A stretch of 22,054 bases of DNA from Alphaproteobacteria bacterium UBA2784 (GTDB lineage: Bacteria; Pseudomonadota; Alphaproteobacteria; Micropepsales; Micropepsaceae). Under the pieces are notes generated by a model. It did not search any database, was not told the DNA's origin, and saw only the letters and a list, made by a program, of their open reading frames with translations. Made by a program: the position numbers and the translations under genes. The DNA lies in NCBI GenBank assembly GCA_002352285.1, contig DEIC01000074.1, positions 12,404-34,457 on the forward strand. Reading direction: 5' to 3'. Shown here one piece after another: positions 6,596-14,821 of this stretch (the stretch's first letter is position 1; every line of letters begins with the position of its first letter).

Positions 6596-7759
6596 ATGAC
6601 AGAGAACCTCTCCCGCCGCCGCTTTATCCGCGTTCTGGGCGGCTCAGCCATCGTGCTGGGCGCGGGTGCCTTTGGCCTGTCGCGCTGCGATCAGCTCCCG
6701 CCCGAATTGCTGGCAAACTGGAATGGCCCGCCCGCAACCGAAACCGATCCGCGCCGCCGGGCTCTCGCCTTTGCGCTGCTCGCGCCCAATCCGCACAACA
6801 TGCAAAGCTGGCTCGCCGATCTAAGGGTCGATGGCGAGATCACGCTGTGGACCGACCGCACGCGCCTGCTGCCGATGACAGACCCGTTCTCCCGTCAGAT
6901 CATGGTTGGCTGCGGCTGCTTTCTCGAAGGCCTCATGCTGGCGCTGAATGGCGAGGGGCAGGGCGCAAGCCTCATGCTCTTCCCTGAGGGCGGCGCGGCA
7001 GATGCAGAAGTGGGCTATGCGCCCTTTGCGCGCATCACACTGGGTGCCAGCGCGCCGAACGCTGATCCGCTTTTTGGTGCAATCCTGAAACGCCGCTCGG
7101 CCAAGGTTGATTATGATCCCGCGCGCGCGCCGTCTGTCGATGCCATGGCCGCGATCAAGTCGGCATCCGAGCGCCCGGGCGTGCGCTTTGGCGCCTCAAC
7201 GGATCTCCCGCAACTCAACGCGCTGAAGGCCCTTGCCAAAGAGGCCTTCCGCGTCGAAGTCGATACCGACCGCACCTATAAGGAATCCGTCGATCTCATG
7301 CGCATCGGTGCAGATGAGATTGCCAGGCACCGCGATGGCCTTGAAATGCACGGCCCGTTCTTCTGGTGGATGAAGCGTCTGGGCTTCATGTCGCCCGAGG
7401 CGCAGATGGAGAAAGGGGGTATCGCCCGCGATCAGGCGCGCAGCTTCATCGACAGTCAGGTTGACACCACCCCTGTCTTTGCCTGGCACATTTCATCGGC
7501 CAATGACCGTGCGGCGCAATTGGAGTCAGGCCGCGCCTATATGCGCGCCAATCTTCAGGCAACAGCCAGCGGCGTGGCGATGGCGCCCTTGAGCCAGGCA
7601 TTGCAGGAATATCCCGAGATGGCCGACCACTATCGGACCATCCATGAGCTCTGCGGCGCCAATCCGGGTGAGACCGTGCAGATGTTCTTTCGTCTCGGCT
7701 ATGCCGATGCACCCGAACCCGTTGTCCGGCGCAGGCTTGACGACATCATTCGCATCTGA
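6596..7759 (+). CDS. Tat-exported Acg-type FMN-binding nitroreductase-fold protein
   Basis: A 387-residue protein beginning with a twin-arginine signal (SRRRFIR, residues 6-12) and a hydrophobic stretch to about residue 29. A cysteine at 31 is not in a good lipobox. The mature part resembles the Acg family, a diverged nitroreductase fold that binds FMN. APNPHNMQSWLADL (63-76) is the flavin-side signature, ILKRRSAKVDY a second R-R-S motif, and GVAMAPLSQALQEYPEM a late conserved helix. Folded FMN loading before export would explain the Tat signal. The start is the ATG at 6596 with CGGAGG 5 nt upstream; the longer in-frame extension back to 6395 crosses the hairpin repeat and promoter and is rejected. 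It is probably co-transcribed with the MarR gene 12 bp downstream. The physiological substrate is unknown; quinones or nitro compounds are guesses. Confidence 0.82.
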   Translation: MTENLSRRRFIRVLGGSAIVLGAGAFGLSRCDQLPPELLANWNGPPATETDPRRRALAFALLAPNPHNMQSWLADLRVDGEITLWTDRTRLLPMTDPFSRQIMVGCGCFLEGLMLALNGEGQGASLMLFPEGGAADAEVGYAPFARITLGASAPNADPLFGAILKRRSAKVDYDPARAPSVDAMAAIKSASERPGVRFGASTDLPQLNALKALAKEAFRVEVDTDRTYKESVDLMRIGADEIARHRDGLEMHGPFFWWMKRLGFMSPEAQMEKGGIARDQARSFIDSQVDTTPVFAWHISSANDRAAQLESGRAYMRANLQATASGVAMAPLSQALQEYPEMADHYRTIHELCGANPGETVQMFFRLGYADAPEPVVRRRLDDIIRI

Positions 7760-7771
7760 AACTTCTGACGG

Positions 7772-8362
7772 ATGGCAAGCCGCATCCGGAAAGCACGATC
7801 GACAGCGCCCGCCGCAACCGATGATACGGCAGGCGATCAGGCGCGTCTGACCGCGCTCACGCAGATTGACGCAGATCGCGCGCTGCCGTTTCAGGTGCTG
7901 CTGTGGATCGGCATTATTGACCAGCTGGCAACCACGCAGGCTAACCGCGCACTGGCCCGGATCGGCCTGCCGCTGCCGCAATTCACCATTCTCAATCACA
8001 TGGTGCGGCGTGACTATGAAACCCACACGGTTTCGGCGCTCGCCCATTCGTTCCAGCAGCCGCAACCCGGCATTACCAAGACGGTGGCAAAGCTGATTGC
8101 GAAAAAATTTCTCAAGGCCGGGGAATTGCCGGGCGACAGACGCTCACGCGTCCTCATCGTAACCCAGGCGGGCAAGGCGGCGTTGGCCCGTGCGCTGACC
8201 ACGCTGGCGCCAGGCATTGCCATGATGTTCGCCGATTGGCCGAAAGAGGAACTTCAGGCGCTGTTCACCCGGCTGGACAGGCTCAAAACCTGGCTTGATG
8301 CGAACCGCAACCTGACGGATCAGGTGATGCAGACGCTGAAGCTCAAGGGAACAAAAGGCTGA
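7772..8362 (+). CDS. MarR family transcriptional regulator
   Basis: A 196-residue winged helix-turn-helix regulator. The dimerisation helices precede residue 75. The DNA-binding part covers roughly residues 84-135, with HTVSALAHSF (first helix), QPQPGITKTVAKLIAKKFL (recognition helix) and a wing with the GDRRSRVLIVT pattern that matches the D-x-R-x-x-x-V signature. The N-terminal 30 residues look disordered. The gene begins 12 bp after the Acg-like gene and probably shares its transcript, so autoregulation through the paired ATTCC repeats at 6549-6582 is plausible. The last 20 bp overlap tail-to-tail with the MaoC gene on the other strand. The ribosome-binding site is weak. The ligand is unknown. 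Confidence 0.85.
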   Translation: MASRIRKARSTAPAATDDTAGDQARLTALTQIDADRALPFQVLLWIGIIDQLATTQANRALARIGLPLPQFTILNHMVRRDYETHTVSALAHSFQQPQPGITKTVAKLIAKKFLKAGELPGDRRSRVLIVTQAGKAALARALTTLAPGIAMMFADWPKEELQALFTRLDRLKTWLDANRNLTDQVMQTLKLKGTKG

Positions 8363-8804
8363 TCGTTTCGGCCACGCACGCAGCTTTGGTCTGGCCTTCC
8401 ACTTCCATGGCGAACTCGCTCATGATCTGCATGCCGCCCGCCCGCGGTTCCACGGTCACGATTTTCTGGCGCAGACGCACCCGGCTGCCCGTAGGCACCA
8501 TCGACGTAAAGCGCACCTTGTTGAGGCCGTAATTGATGCCGCGTGTCGTACCGGTGACTTTCAGAATCTGGCCTGCAAGGTAGGGCAGCAGCGACAGCGT
8601 AAGGTATCCGTGTGCAATCGTGCCCTTTGTCGGAAGTTCACGCGCGGCGCGTTCAGGGTCGGTGTGGATCCACTGGTGATCGCCCGTGGCCTCGGCAAAG
8701 AGATTGACGCGCGCCTGATCAATCAGCAGCCAGTCAGACACGCCGACGTCCTGCCCGGCAAGCGTCGGCAGTTCCTTGAGTTCGATGACACGTGGCTCTT
8801 TCAT
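8343..8804 (-). CDS. MaoC-like (R)-specific enoyl-CoA hydratase
   Basis: A 153-residue hot-dog-fold hydratase that adds water to trans-2-enoyl-CoA to give (R)-3-hydroxyacyl-CoA. The catalytic signature ATGDHQWIHTDPERA is present with D42 and H47. A GTIAHGYLTLSL helix (61-72) and INYGLNKVRFTSMVPTGSRV follow, as in PhaJ/NodN-type proteins. The length fits a single-hot-dog enzyme. The gene starts 3 bp after the ChaC-like stop, so it is the last of a - strand run with the ligase and ChaC-like genes. A role in acyl-CoA breakdown alongside the ligase is likely; exact substrates are unknown. Confidence 0.88.
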   Translation of the reverse strand: MKEPRVIELKELPTLAGQDVGVSDWLLIDQARVNLFAEATGDHQWIHTDPERAARELPTKGTIAHGYLTLSLLPYLAGQILKVTGTTRGINYGLNKVRFTSMVPTGSRVRLRQKIVTVEPRAGGMQIMSEFAMEVEGQTKAACVAETISLLFP

Positions 8805-8807
8805 GAT

Positions 8808-9584
8808 TCAGGCTCCAGCAGGCAGATGATCCGGCCTGTCGCCCGTCAGGCGGCAGACCCGTGCAAAAATATCTGAAATATGTGCGTCGTCCAGCCCGTG
8901 TGCAGCAAGGCACGCATGGGTTCGATAGAGATAATCGCGATTCGTGCCAAGAATTCCTTCAGCCTGTGCGATGCGCCGCGCAATTTCTTCTGGCGGCAGG
9001 GCGCCCGTATAGCGCGGATGCGCCCGGTTGACGGTAAAGGTAAAGGCCCGCAGCGGACCCTCATCACGCTCAAGATCGATCCAGCGCGGCTCATAGGCGC
9101 CGGTCAGCATCTCGCGTGACCACAAAATGCCGGTCTCGCTTTCAAGATGTTCGGGCGCGATGCGATGCGCGACGCCCCAGCAGGTTTCCTGCGGCGCATC
9201 CTCCACCACCAGCATCAGCCCCGGTTTTTCGGGCGTGCCGCGGCCCAGCTCCAGCGTCAGCGCAAACCGGCGGCAGAGCCCGCGCGCACGCGCAAGGCTT
9301 GTGCCGCTGACATGGATCGCCGGATTCCACATCAGTGAGCCATAACCGAACACCCACACATCGCTGCCTTGCGCCAGTGCCGCGAACATGGCGCGCCGCG
9401 AGGCCTCGCGCTCCTCGGGTGTCAGGAAGGGCTGGCCACCGCGCTTGGCGATTTCCTTGCGGTACCACTCGAGCCGGTCTGACGTAAAATCCTCGCGGCG
9501 CAGCATGCCATCTGCGCCAAGCGACAGGCCGGGCGGCAGCGCGATCTCATCCTTGCCGGAATTGTCAGACGATGCGGCTGTCAC
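8808..9584 (-). CDS. ChaC-like gamma-glutamylcyclotransferase
   Basis: A 258-residue protein of the gamma-glutamylcyclotransferase fold, close to bacterial ChaC. These enzymes release 5-oxoproline from glutathione or other gamma-glutamyl compounds. VFGYGSLMWNP (78-88) is the substrate-binding YGSL motif. GRGTPEKPGLMLV follows, and ILWSREMLTGAY (153-164) carries the probable catalytic E158. An extra 70-residue N-terminus, largely charged and helical, precedes the fold. The start shown is GTG at 9584, which overlaps the ligase stop by 20 bp; an in-frame ATG at 9506 (residue 27) is an alternative. Its position between the ligase and hydratase genes looks like operon packing rather than a shared pathway. 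Confidence 0.85.
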   Translation of the reverse strand: MTAASSDNSGKDEIALPPGLSLGADGMLRREDFTSDRLEWYRKEIAKRGGQPFLTPEEREASRRAMFAALAQGSDVWVFGYGSLMWNPAIHVSGTSLARARGLCRRFALTLELGRGTPEKPGLMLVVEDAPQETCWGVAHRIAPEHLESETGILWSREMLTGAYEPRWIDLERDEGPLRAFTFTVNRAHPRYTGALPPEEIARRIAQAEGILGTNRDYLYRTHACLAAHGLDDAHISDIFARVCRLTGDRPDHLPAGA

Positions 9585-11103
9585 GTTTGCCCCAATAGCG
9601 GTCGCGGATCAGCCGCTTGTAGAGTTTGCCGGTGGGATGGCGCGGCAGTTCAGGATCAAAGTCCACGGTGCGCGGGCATTTGATCGGCGAAAGATGCGCG
9701 CGCGCATAGGCGATCAGTTCCTGGGCCGTTTCGGGCGTTGCATCGCGCCAGTCCACCGGCTGCACCACGGCCTTCACTTCCTCGCCGAACTCCTCGTTCG
9801 GCACGCCGATGACCGCAACATCGGCGACCTTCGGATGGCCGATCAGGACATTCTCCGTTTCCTGCGGATAGATATTGACGCCGCCCGAGATGATCATGAA
9901 GGCCTTGCGGTCCGTCAGATAGAGAAAGCCTTCGCCATCGAGTTTGCCCACATCGCCCAGTGTGGACCAGCCTTGCGCATTGCGGCTGGCCTGCGTGCGC
10001 TCGGGATCATTGTGGTACTCGAAGACCGGGCCATTGGCGAAATAGACCATGCCTTCCTCGCCAACAGGCACATCCTTGCCGTCCTCGCCGACGATATGGA
10101 TCTCGCCCAGAATGGCGCGGCCCACCGTGCCAGGGTGCGCCAGCCACTGCTCGGAATTGCAATAGACAAAACCGTTGCCTTCGGTGCCGGCATAATATTC
10201 GTGAATGATCGGCCCCCACCACGCGATCATTTTGCGCTTTACCTCCATGGGGCACGGCGCGGCTGCGTGAATGGCGCAGACATGGCTCGACAGATCGTGC
10301 CGCGTGCGCGCGGTCTCATCCAGCTTCAGCATGCGCACGAACATGGTGGGAACCCACTGGCTGTGCGTCACGCGATAGCGCGCGATGGCCGCCAGCGCCG
10401 CTTCGGCCTCAAAATGCTCCATGATGATGCAGGTGCCGCCATAACGCTGCACGCTCATGCAGTAACGCAGCGGCGCGGCATGATAGAGCGGGGCAGGCGA
10501 AAGATAGATGCTCCTGTCATCAATGCCGTACAGCAGCTTGACCATGCCGAGCAGGGGTCCGCCCTCGGTAATCGGCAAGCCGGACAGCGGACCCTTCACG
10601 CCCTTGGGCTTGCCCGTGGTGCCGGAGGAATAAAGCATGTCGCCGCCCGCTGCCTGATCGGCAATCGGCGTTGCCGGCATGCCCGCAAGCGCGCTTTCCA
10701 GTTTCTGGAAGCCGGGCGCATCGCCATCGACCATCAGCCCCTTGACGCCTGGCACGTCTGCAAGGGCAGCGGTCGCGACGGGAGCCATGGTGCGCGAGCT
10801 GATGAGAATTTTCGCGCCACTGTCCTTCAGGATATAGGTTACTTCGCCCGCCGTCAGGCGCGACGAGATGCAGGTGTAATAGAGACCCGAACGCTGCGCC
10901 GCCCACGTCGCCTGAAAGAAGTAGCGGTTGTTCTCCATGAAGATGGCAACGCAATCGCCGGTCTTGAGGCCCGACTTGCGGAAGAAATGCGCCAAACGGT
11001 TGGATTGCGCTTCCAGCTCGCCGAAAGTCACAACCTCGCCGCTGCCAGCCATGATGTAGGCAGGTTTGTCGGGAGTCGTGGCGGCGTGAAGTGAGGGATG
11101 CAT
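9565..11103 (-). CDS. Acyl-CoA synthetase (AMP-forming)
   Basis: A 512-residue ANL-superfamily enzyme that activates a carboxylic acid to its acyl-CoA through an acyl-adenylate. The core motifs are all visible: phosphate-binding loop YSSGTTGKPKG (158-168), the YAGTEGNG motif, STLGDVG with the ribose-binding aspartate, the hinge TDRKAFMIISGGVNIYPQE, and the C-terminal PTGKLYKR with the catalytic lysine. The start chosen is the ATG at 11101-11103, which has AGGA 8 nt upstream and matches the usual family N-terminus; a longer frame to 11205 would read through the promoter region. It is transcribed away from the crotonase gene and leads the ChaC-like and MaoC genes. The substrate is not evident, though the fatty-acid type is likely. 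Confidence 0.92.
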   Translation of the reverse strand: MHPSLHAATTPDKPAYIMAGSGEVVTFGELEAQSNRLAHFFRKSGLKTGDCVAIFMENNRYFFQATWAAQRSGLYYTCISSRLTAGEVTYILKDSGAKILISSRTMAPVATAALADVPGVKGLMVDGDAPGFQKLESALAGMPATPIADQAAGGDMLYSSGTTGKPKGVKGPLSGLPITEGGPLLGMVKLLYGIDDRSIYLSPAPLYHAAPLRYCMSVQRYGGTCIIMEHFEAEAALAAIARYRVTHSQWVPTMFVRMLKLDETARTRHDLSSHVCAIHAAAPCPMEVKRKMIAWWGPIIHEYYAGTEGNGFVYCNSEQWLAHPGTVGRAILGEIHIVGEDGKDVPVGEEGMVYFANGPVFEYHNDPERTQASRNAQGWSTLGDVGKLDGEGFLYLTDRKAFMIISGGVNIYPQETENVLIGHPKVADVAVIGVPNEEFGEEVKAVVQPVDWRDATPETAQELIAYARAHLSPIKCPRTVDFDPELPRHPTGKLYKRLIRDRYWGKRDSRIV

Positions 11104-11279
11104 CGAAGAATCCTGAAGCAACGGGCTGAGCCGCCAATCTCGCCAAAATGTGAGGTGCGAGGCAAGCCATGGCAGCGAACATTCGGCGAACCACGCATCG
11201 CGCAAGCGACGTAACGTCAGGGGTTCCGCACAGCCATTCTTCGCGCCACAAAGATGTGACGCAGCTTTCGGAGACCGCC
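11104..11279. promoter_or_regulatory. Divergent promoter region between ligase and crotonase genes
   Basis: This 176-bp gap separates two head-to-head acyl-CoA genes and must hold both promoters. It contains a perfect 11-bp palindrome with single-base centre, GACGTAACGTC (11208-11218), and a weaker CACA-N4-TGTG dyad (11247-11258). CGGAG (11269-11273) serves the crotonase. No clear -35/-10 pair is seen. A shared acyl-CoA-responsive regulator is possible. Confidence 0.45.
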
Positions 11280-12179
11280 ATGAGCTATCAGCAGATCACC
11301 TATGACATCCGCGACCGCATCGCGACCATCACGCTGCATCGCCCGGAGAAAATGAACGCCTTCACCGGCCAGATGATGCACGAACTGATTGATGCCTTTG
11401 ACCGCGTCAACAAGGATGATGGCGTTGGCGCGGTGATCGTCACCGGTGCGGGCAAGGCGTTTTGCGCAGGCGCTGATCTTTCGGCGGGTGCAAAAACCTT
11501 CGACTATGACGCGCGCGACGACCGCCCCGAACGCAAGGGTGCGGTCAAGGAAGGCAAGATCGATTGGTCCAATCCCGCCATCCGCGATGGCGGCGGCATG
11601 GTGACGCTGAAAATCTTTGAGTGTCTGAAGCCGGTGATTGCCGCCGTGAACGGCGCCGCTGTCGGTGTGGGCGTCACCATGCAGCTTCCGATGGATATCC
11701 GCATCGCCAGTGAGAATGCGCGTTTCGGCTTTGTGTTTGCGCGCCGCGGCATCGTGCCGGAGGCCTGCTCAAGCTGGTTCCTGCCACGCCTTGTCGGCAT
11801 CCAGACCGCGACCGAGTGGTGCTACACCGGCCGCGTGTTTGGCGCAGACGAGGCTCTCCAGCGTGGTCTTGTCAGCCGTGTGGTGAAGCCGGAGGAGCTT
11901 TTGCCTGCCGCGACAGCGCTGGCGCGCGAGATTGTTGACAACACCGCACCCGTCTCGATTGCGCTCACCCGCCAGATGCTGTGGCGCATGCTGGGTGCCG
12001 ATCACCCGATGGAGGCGCACAAGGTGGACAGCCGCGCGATCTATGGCCGTGGCCGCCAGGGCGACGCAAAGGAGGGCGTGATGTCCTTCCTTGAAAAGCG
12101 CCAGCCGAACTATCCGGACAAAGTAACCTCCGGCATGCCGGAGTTCTTCCCGTGGTGGACCGAGCGCAAGTACGAGTAA
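11280..12179 (+). CDS. Crotonase-family enoyl-CoA hydratase/isomerase
   Basis: A 299-residue crotonase. FCAGADLS (61-68) and NGAAVGVG (124-131) form the oxyanion hole that binds the CoA thioester. By alignment with rat mitochondrial hydratase as recalled, its two catalytic glutamates fall on T133 and F153 here. E161, in the segment GIVPEACSSW, sits where delta3,delta2-enoyl-CoA isomerases carry their single base. Isomerase-like chemistry is therefore more likely than plain hydration, although a family annotation would read enoyl-CoA hydratase. The start is the ATG at 11280 with CGGAG 6 nt upstream; the longer frame from 11169 crosses the divergent promoter. It pairs with the ligase gene on the other strand. 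Confidence 0.9.
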   Translation: MSYQQITYDIRDRIATITLHRPEKMNAFTGQMMHELIDAFDRVNKDDGVGAVIVTGAGKAFCAGADLSAGAKTFDYDARDDRPERKGAVKEGKIDWSNPAIRDGGGMVTLKIFECLKPVIAAVNGAAVGVGVTMQLPMDIRIASENARFGFVFARRGIVPEACSSWFLPRLVGIQTATEWCYTGRVFGADEALQRGLVSRVVKPEELLPAATALAREIVDNTAPVSIALTRQMLWRMLGADHPMEAHKVDSRAIYGRGRQGDAKEGVMSFLEKRQPNYPDKVTSGMPEFFPWWTERKYE

Positions 12180-12337
12180 CGCCGCCCCGTGCCTCCCCAA
12201 ATTCGTCACCAAGATGCCCTTCCGTTGCCGTTTGCGGCAGAGTAGGGTCACGCCCTTCCGGGACGGGCCGGCCTTGAGGGGCATCCACTGGCTGGACGTG
12301 AGGGCGGCCTGATCCGGTTCAAACGAGTGCAGGCAGA

Positions 12338-14821
12338 ATGAGCGAGCCAGTCCATGCCGTGACAGGGGCCATTCTTGGTGTGCTTGGTGCGGTGTCGCTG
12401 CTGGGTGTCGGCAGCATGCTGGTGCCAGCAGCCAAGCGCGTTGCCGTGCCCTATTCGGTGTTGCTGGCTGTGCTGGGTGCGGGCATCGGGGCCATTCTTG
12501 CCTCGGGATCGGTTTTTGCCGGCATCTCGGGCGATATTCTGAGCGGCATCAGGAACATCAGCCCGGATTCGGAGAGCCTCCTATATCTCTTCCTGCCGCC
12601 GCTTCTGTTTGCCGGCGGCCTCACCATTGATGCCCGCCGTCTGTTCGACGACGTCTGGCCCGTGATGCTGCTGGCAATTGTCGCCGTCGTGCTGTGCTGT
12701 CTGGCCGTTGGCTACGCGCTCCACATCGCGCTCAGCATCAGCCTTCTGACGGCGCTTGTGCTCGGCGCGATTGTGTCGCCCACCGACACCGCCGCCGTCT
12801 TGAGCATTTTCCGGGACATCGGCGCACCGCGGCGCCTTTCCGTGATTGTGGAGGGCGAAAGCCTTTTCAACGATGCCGCCGCCATCGCCCTCTATGTCGT
12901 GCTGCTGCAACTGCTCATCACCGGAGCAGAGGGCGGCGTTTTTGAAGTCGCCATAGAATTCATGATCGCGATGCTGGGCGGCATCATCATCGGATACGGC
13001 CTTGGCCGCACTTTTGGATGGCTGGTGCCCCTGGCGCGCGGTTTCATGGTGACAGAGCTGACCCTGTCGGTCGCGCTCGCCTATCTCTCTTTCATCATTG
13101 CCCAGCATTATGCCGGCGCATCAGGCATTGTTGCCGTGGTTGCAGCGGCCATCACCGTATCGACGACGGCCCGCACCCGCCTGACACCGGGCACCTGGGA
13201 GGCGCTGCTGGCGATCTGGCGCCAGCTTGATTTCTGGGCTACGCTGCTCATCTTCGTGCTGGCCGCGATGAAGTTCCCGGACGCGATCAGCCAGCTGTCA
13301 ATGTCTGACGTCAACGGCATTATCGTCGTCTTCATTGCGGCATTGGTTGCGCGCGGCTTTTCCCTTTACGGGCTGATGCCGGTGCTTGCCTTTGCCCGCC
13401 TCGCAGGCCCGATCAATTTCCGTTACAAGACCGTGCTCTGGTGGGGTGGCGTACGTGGCGCGGTTACGGCAGCCCTCGCGCTTTCGGTCGCGGACACAGA
13501 GCTGATCGACCCCGAAACCCGCCGCTATATCTTTGTGGTGGCGGTCGGCTTCGTGCTTGCCACGCTCTTCGTCAACGCCATCACCTTGCGCCCGCTGATG
13601 AAGCTCTTGCGCCTCGACAAGCTCGACGAGCGCGAGCGCATGGTAAAAAACCGCGTGCTTGCGCTGTCGCGCGCCCGCGTGGAGCGCGAAGTGGCCGAGG
13701 CGGCCAAGCGCCTGGGTCTGGAACGCGCCATCCAGGAACAGTCAAGCGATGAGGATGCACGTTTCAGGGCAGAACTTGGCCCCGATGACCGCCTGATGGT
13801 GGGCCTCATCTCGGCCTGCAACCGCGAGACCGAGTTGTGCATCGACTATCTTCAGCGAGGCCTGGCCGACCGCGAAGTCGTGGACACGATGCTGGCCTAT
13901 ACGGGCCGCCTGCTCGATTCCACGCTGGCGCGCGGCGAGAAGGGCTATGTTGAGGCGTCGCGCCGCAACCATCAGGTCACTTGGCGGTTCAGGGCTGCAT
14001 TGTGGCTTCACCGCGAAATGCAGATTGAAGGTCCGCTGGCAGGCGAGATTGCCGCGCGTTTCGAGATCATGCTGATCAAGGACCGCATCCTTGCCGACAT
14101 CAAGGATTTCGCCGCCAATCAGTTGAAGCCGATGATCGGCGATGATGCCTATGCGCGGCTGGAAGTGATCCTTGCCAACCGTTCGGCCTCCATTCACGCC
14201 ACCCACTCTGCACTCGAACTGCAATATCCCGAATACGCCAGACTCATCCGCCAGCGCCTTGTCGAACGCCTCTCGCTGGCCATCGAAGAAAGCGAATACC
14301 GCGTCCAGCTCGACCAGTCGCTGATCTCGGCGGAAGTATTTGAAGAGCTTGAGAATGACCGTCTGCGCCGCATGAAGGCGCTGTCGCACCGGCCCAAGCT
14401 TGATCTTGGCCTTGAACTGACCGAGATGATTGCCAAGGTGCCATTGTTCACGGGCGTGTCGCGCGAAAGCATCGACCGCATCGCCAAACTCCTGCGGCCG
14501 CAACTGCACGTGCAGGGCGAGCAGATCATCAAGGCGGGCGAGACCGGCAGCGAAATGTATTTCATTGTCTCGGGCGAAGTGGACGTGATGATCCGCCCGC
14601 ATCCGGTGCGCCTCAAGCGTGGTGACTTCTTTGGCGAGGTCGCACTCATCAAGGCGCAGCCGCGCAATGCCGATGTCGTGGCCGCCACCTATTGCGAAGT
14701 GCTCACGCTGCGCCGCCGCGATCTTGCATCGCTCTTCCGCCAGTATCCGGGCCTTGAAGCCCATATCGCGCGCAAGGCCGAAGAGCGCCGCGGCTCCGAA
14801 GACGTCAAGCCGAAATCGTAA
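12338..14821 (+). CDS. CPA1 Na+/H+ antiporter with C-terminal cyclic-nucleotide-binding domain
   Basis: An 827-residue inner-membrane antiporter. About twelve hydrophobic helices occupy residues 8-430. They carry the CPA1 signatures FLPPLLFAGG (85-94), SPTDTAAV (147-154) and ESLFNDA (174-180) with the ion-binding aspartate, and a WWGGVRGAV motif near 370. A cytoplasmic helical region follows (about 430-690). A cNMP-binding domain lies at about 700-810, beginning LFTGVSRESID and containing GDFFGEVALIKAQPRNAD, where the FGE and PRNA residues that contact the cyclic nucleotide are retained. The architecture is that of plant SOS1-like and some bacterial NhaP-like exchangers. It should export Na+ in exchange for H+, possibly gated by cAMP or cGMP. 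Its 3' end overlaps tail-to-tail with the methyltransferase gene by 17 bp. Confidence 0.9.
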   Translation: MSEPVHAVTGAILGVLGAVSLLGVGSMLVPAAKRVAVPYSVLLAVLGAGIGAILASGSVFAGISGDILSGIRNISPDSESLLYLFLPPLLFAGGLTIDARRLFDDVWPVMLLAIVAVVLCCLAVGYALHIALSISLLTALVLGAIVSPTDTAAVLSIFRDIGAPRRLSVIVEGESLFNDAAAIALYVVLLQLLITGAEGGVFEVAIEFMIAMLGGIIIGYGLGRTFGWLVPLARGFMVTELTLSVALAYLSFIIAQHYAGASGIVAVVAAAITVSTTARTRLTPGTWEALLAIWRQLDFWATLLIFVLAAMKFPDAISQLSMSDVNGIIVVFIAALVARGFSLYGLMPVLAFARLAGPINFRYKTVLWWGGVRGAVTAALALSVADTELIDPETRRYIFVVAVGFVLATLFVNAITLRPLMKLLRLDKLDERERMVKNRVLALSRARVEREVAEAAKRLGLERAIQEQSSDEDARFRAELGPDDRLMVGLISACNRETELCIDYLQRGLADREVVDTMLAYTGRLLDSTLARGEKGYVEASRRNHQVTWRFRAALWLHREMQIEGPLAGEIAARFEIMLIKDRILADIKDFAANQLKPMIGDDAYARLEVILANRSASIHATHSALELQYPEYARLIRQRLVERLSLAIEESEYRVQLDQSLISAEVFEELENDRLRRMKALSHRPKLDLGLELTEMIAKVPLFTGVSRESIDRIAKLLRPQLHVQGEQIIKAGETGSEMYFIVSGEVDVMIRPHPVRLKRGDFFGEVALIKAQPRNADVVAATYCEVLTLRRRDLASLFRQYPGLEAHIARKAEERRGSEDVKPKS

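Noticed and set aside
9388..11094. 568-codon open frame on + opposite the acyl-CoA ligase and ChaC-like genes
   Set aside because: It is antisense to two genes with clear motifs, shows H/R/A-rich low-complexity translation and no recognisable domain; long antisense frames are common in high-GC DNA.
12221..12240. Short hairpin TGCCG/CGGCA after the crotonase gene as a terminator
   Set aside because: The stem is only 5 bp and no T-run follows; other dyads in this 158-bp gap are equally weak.
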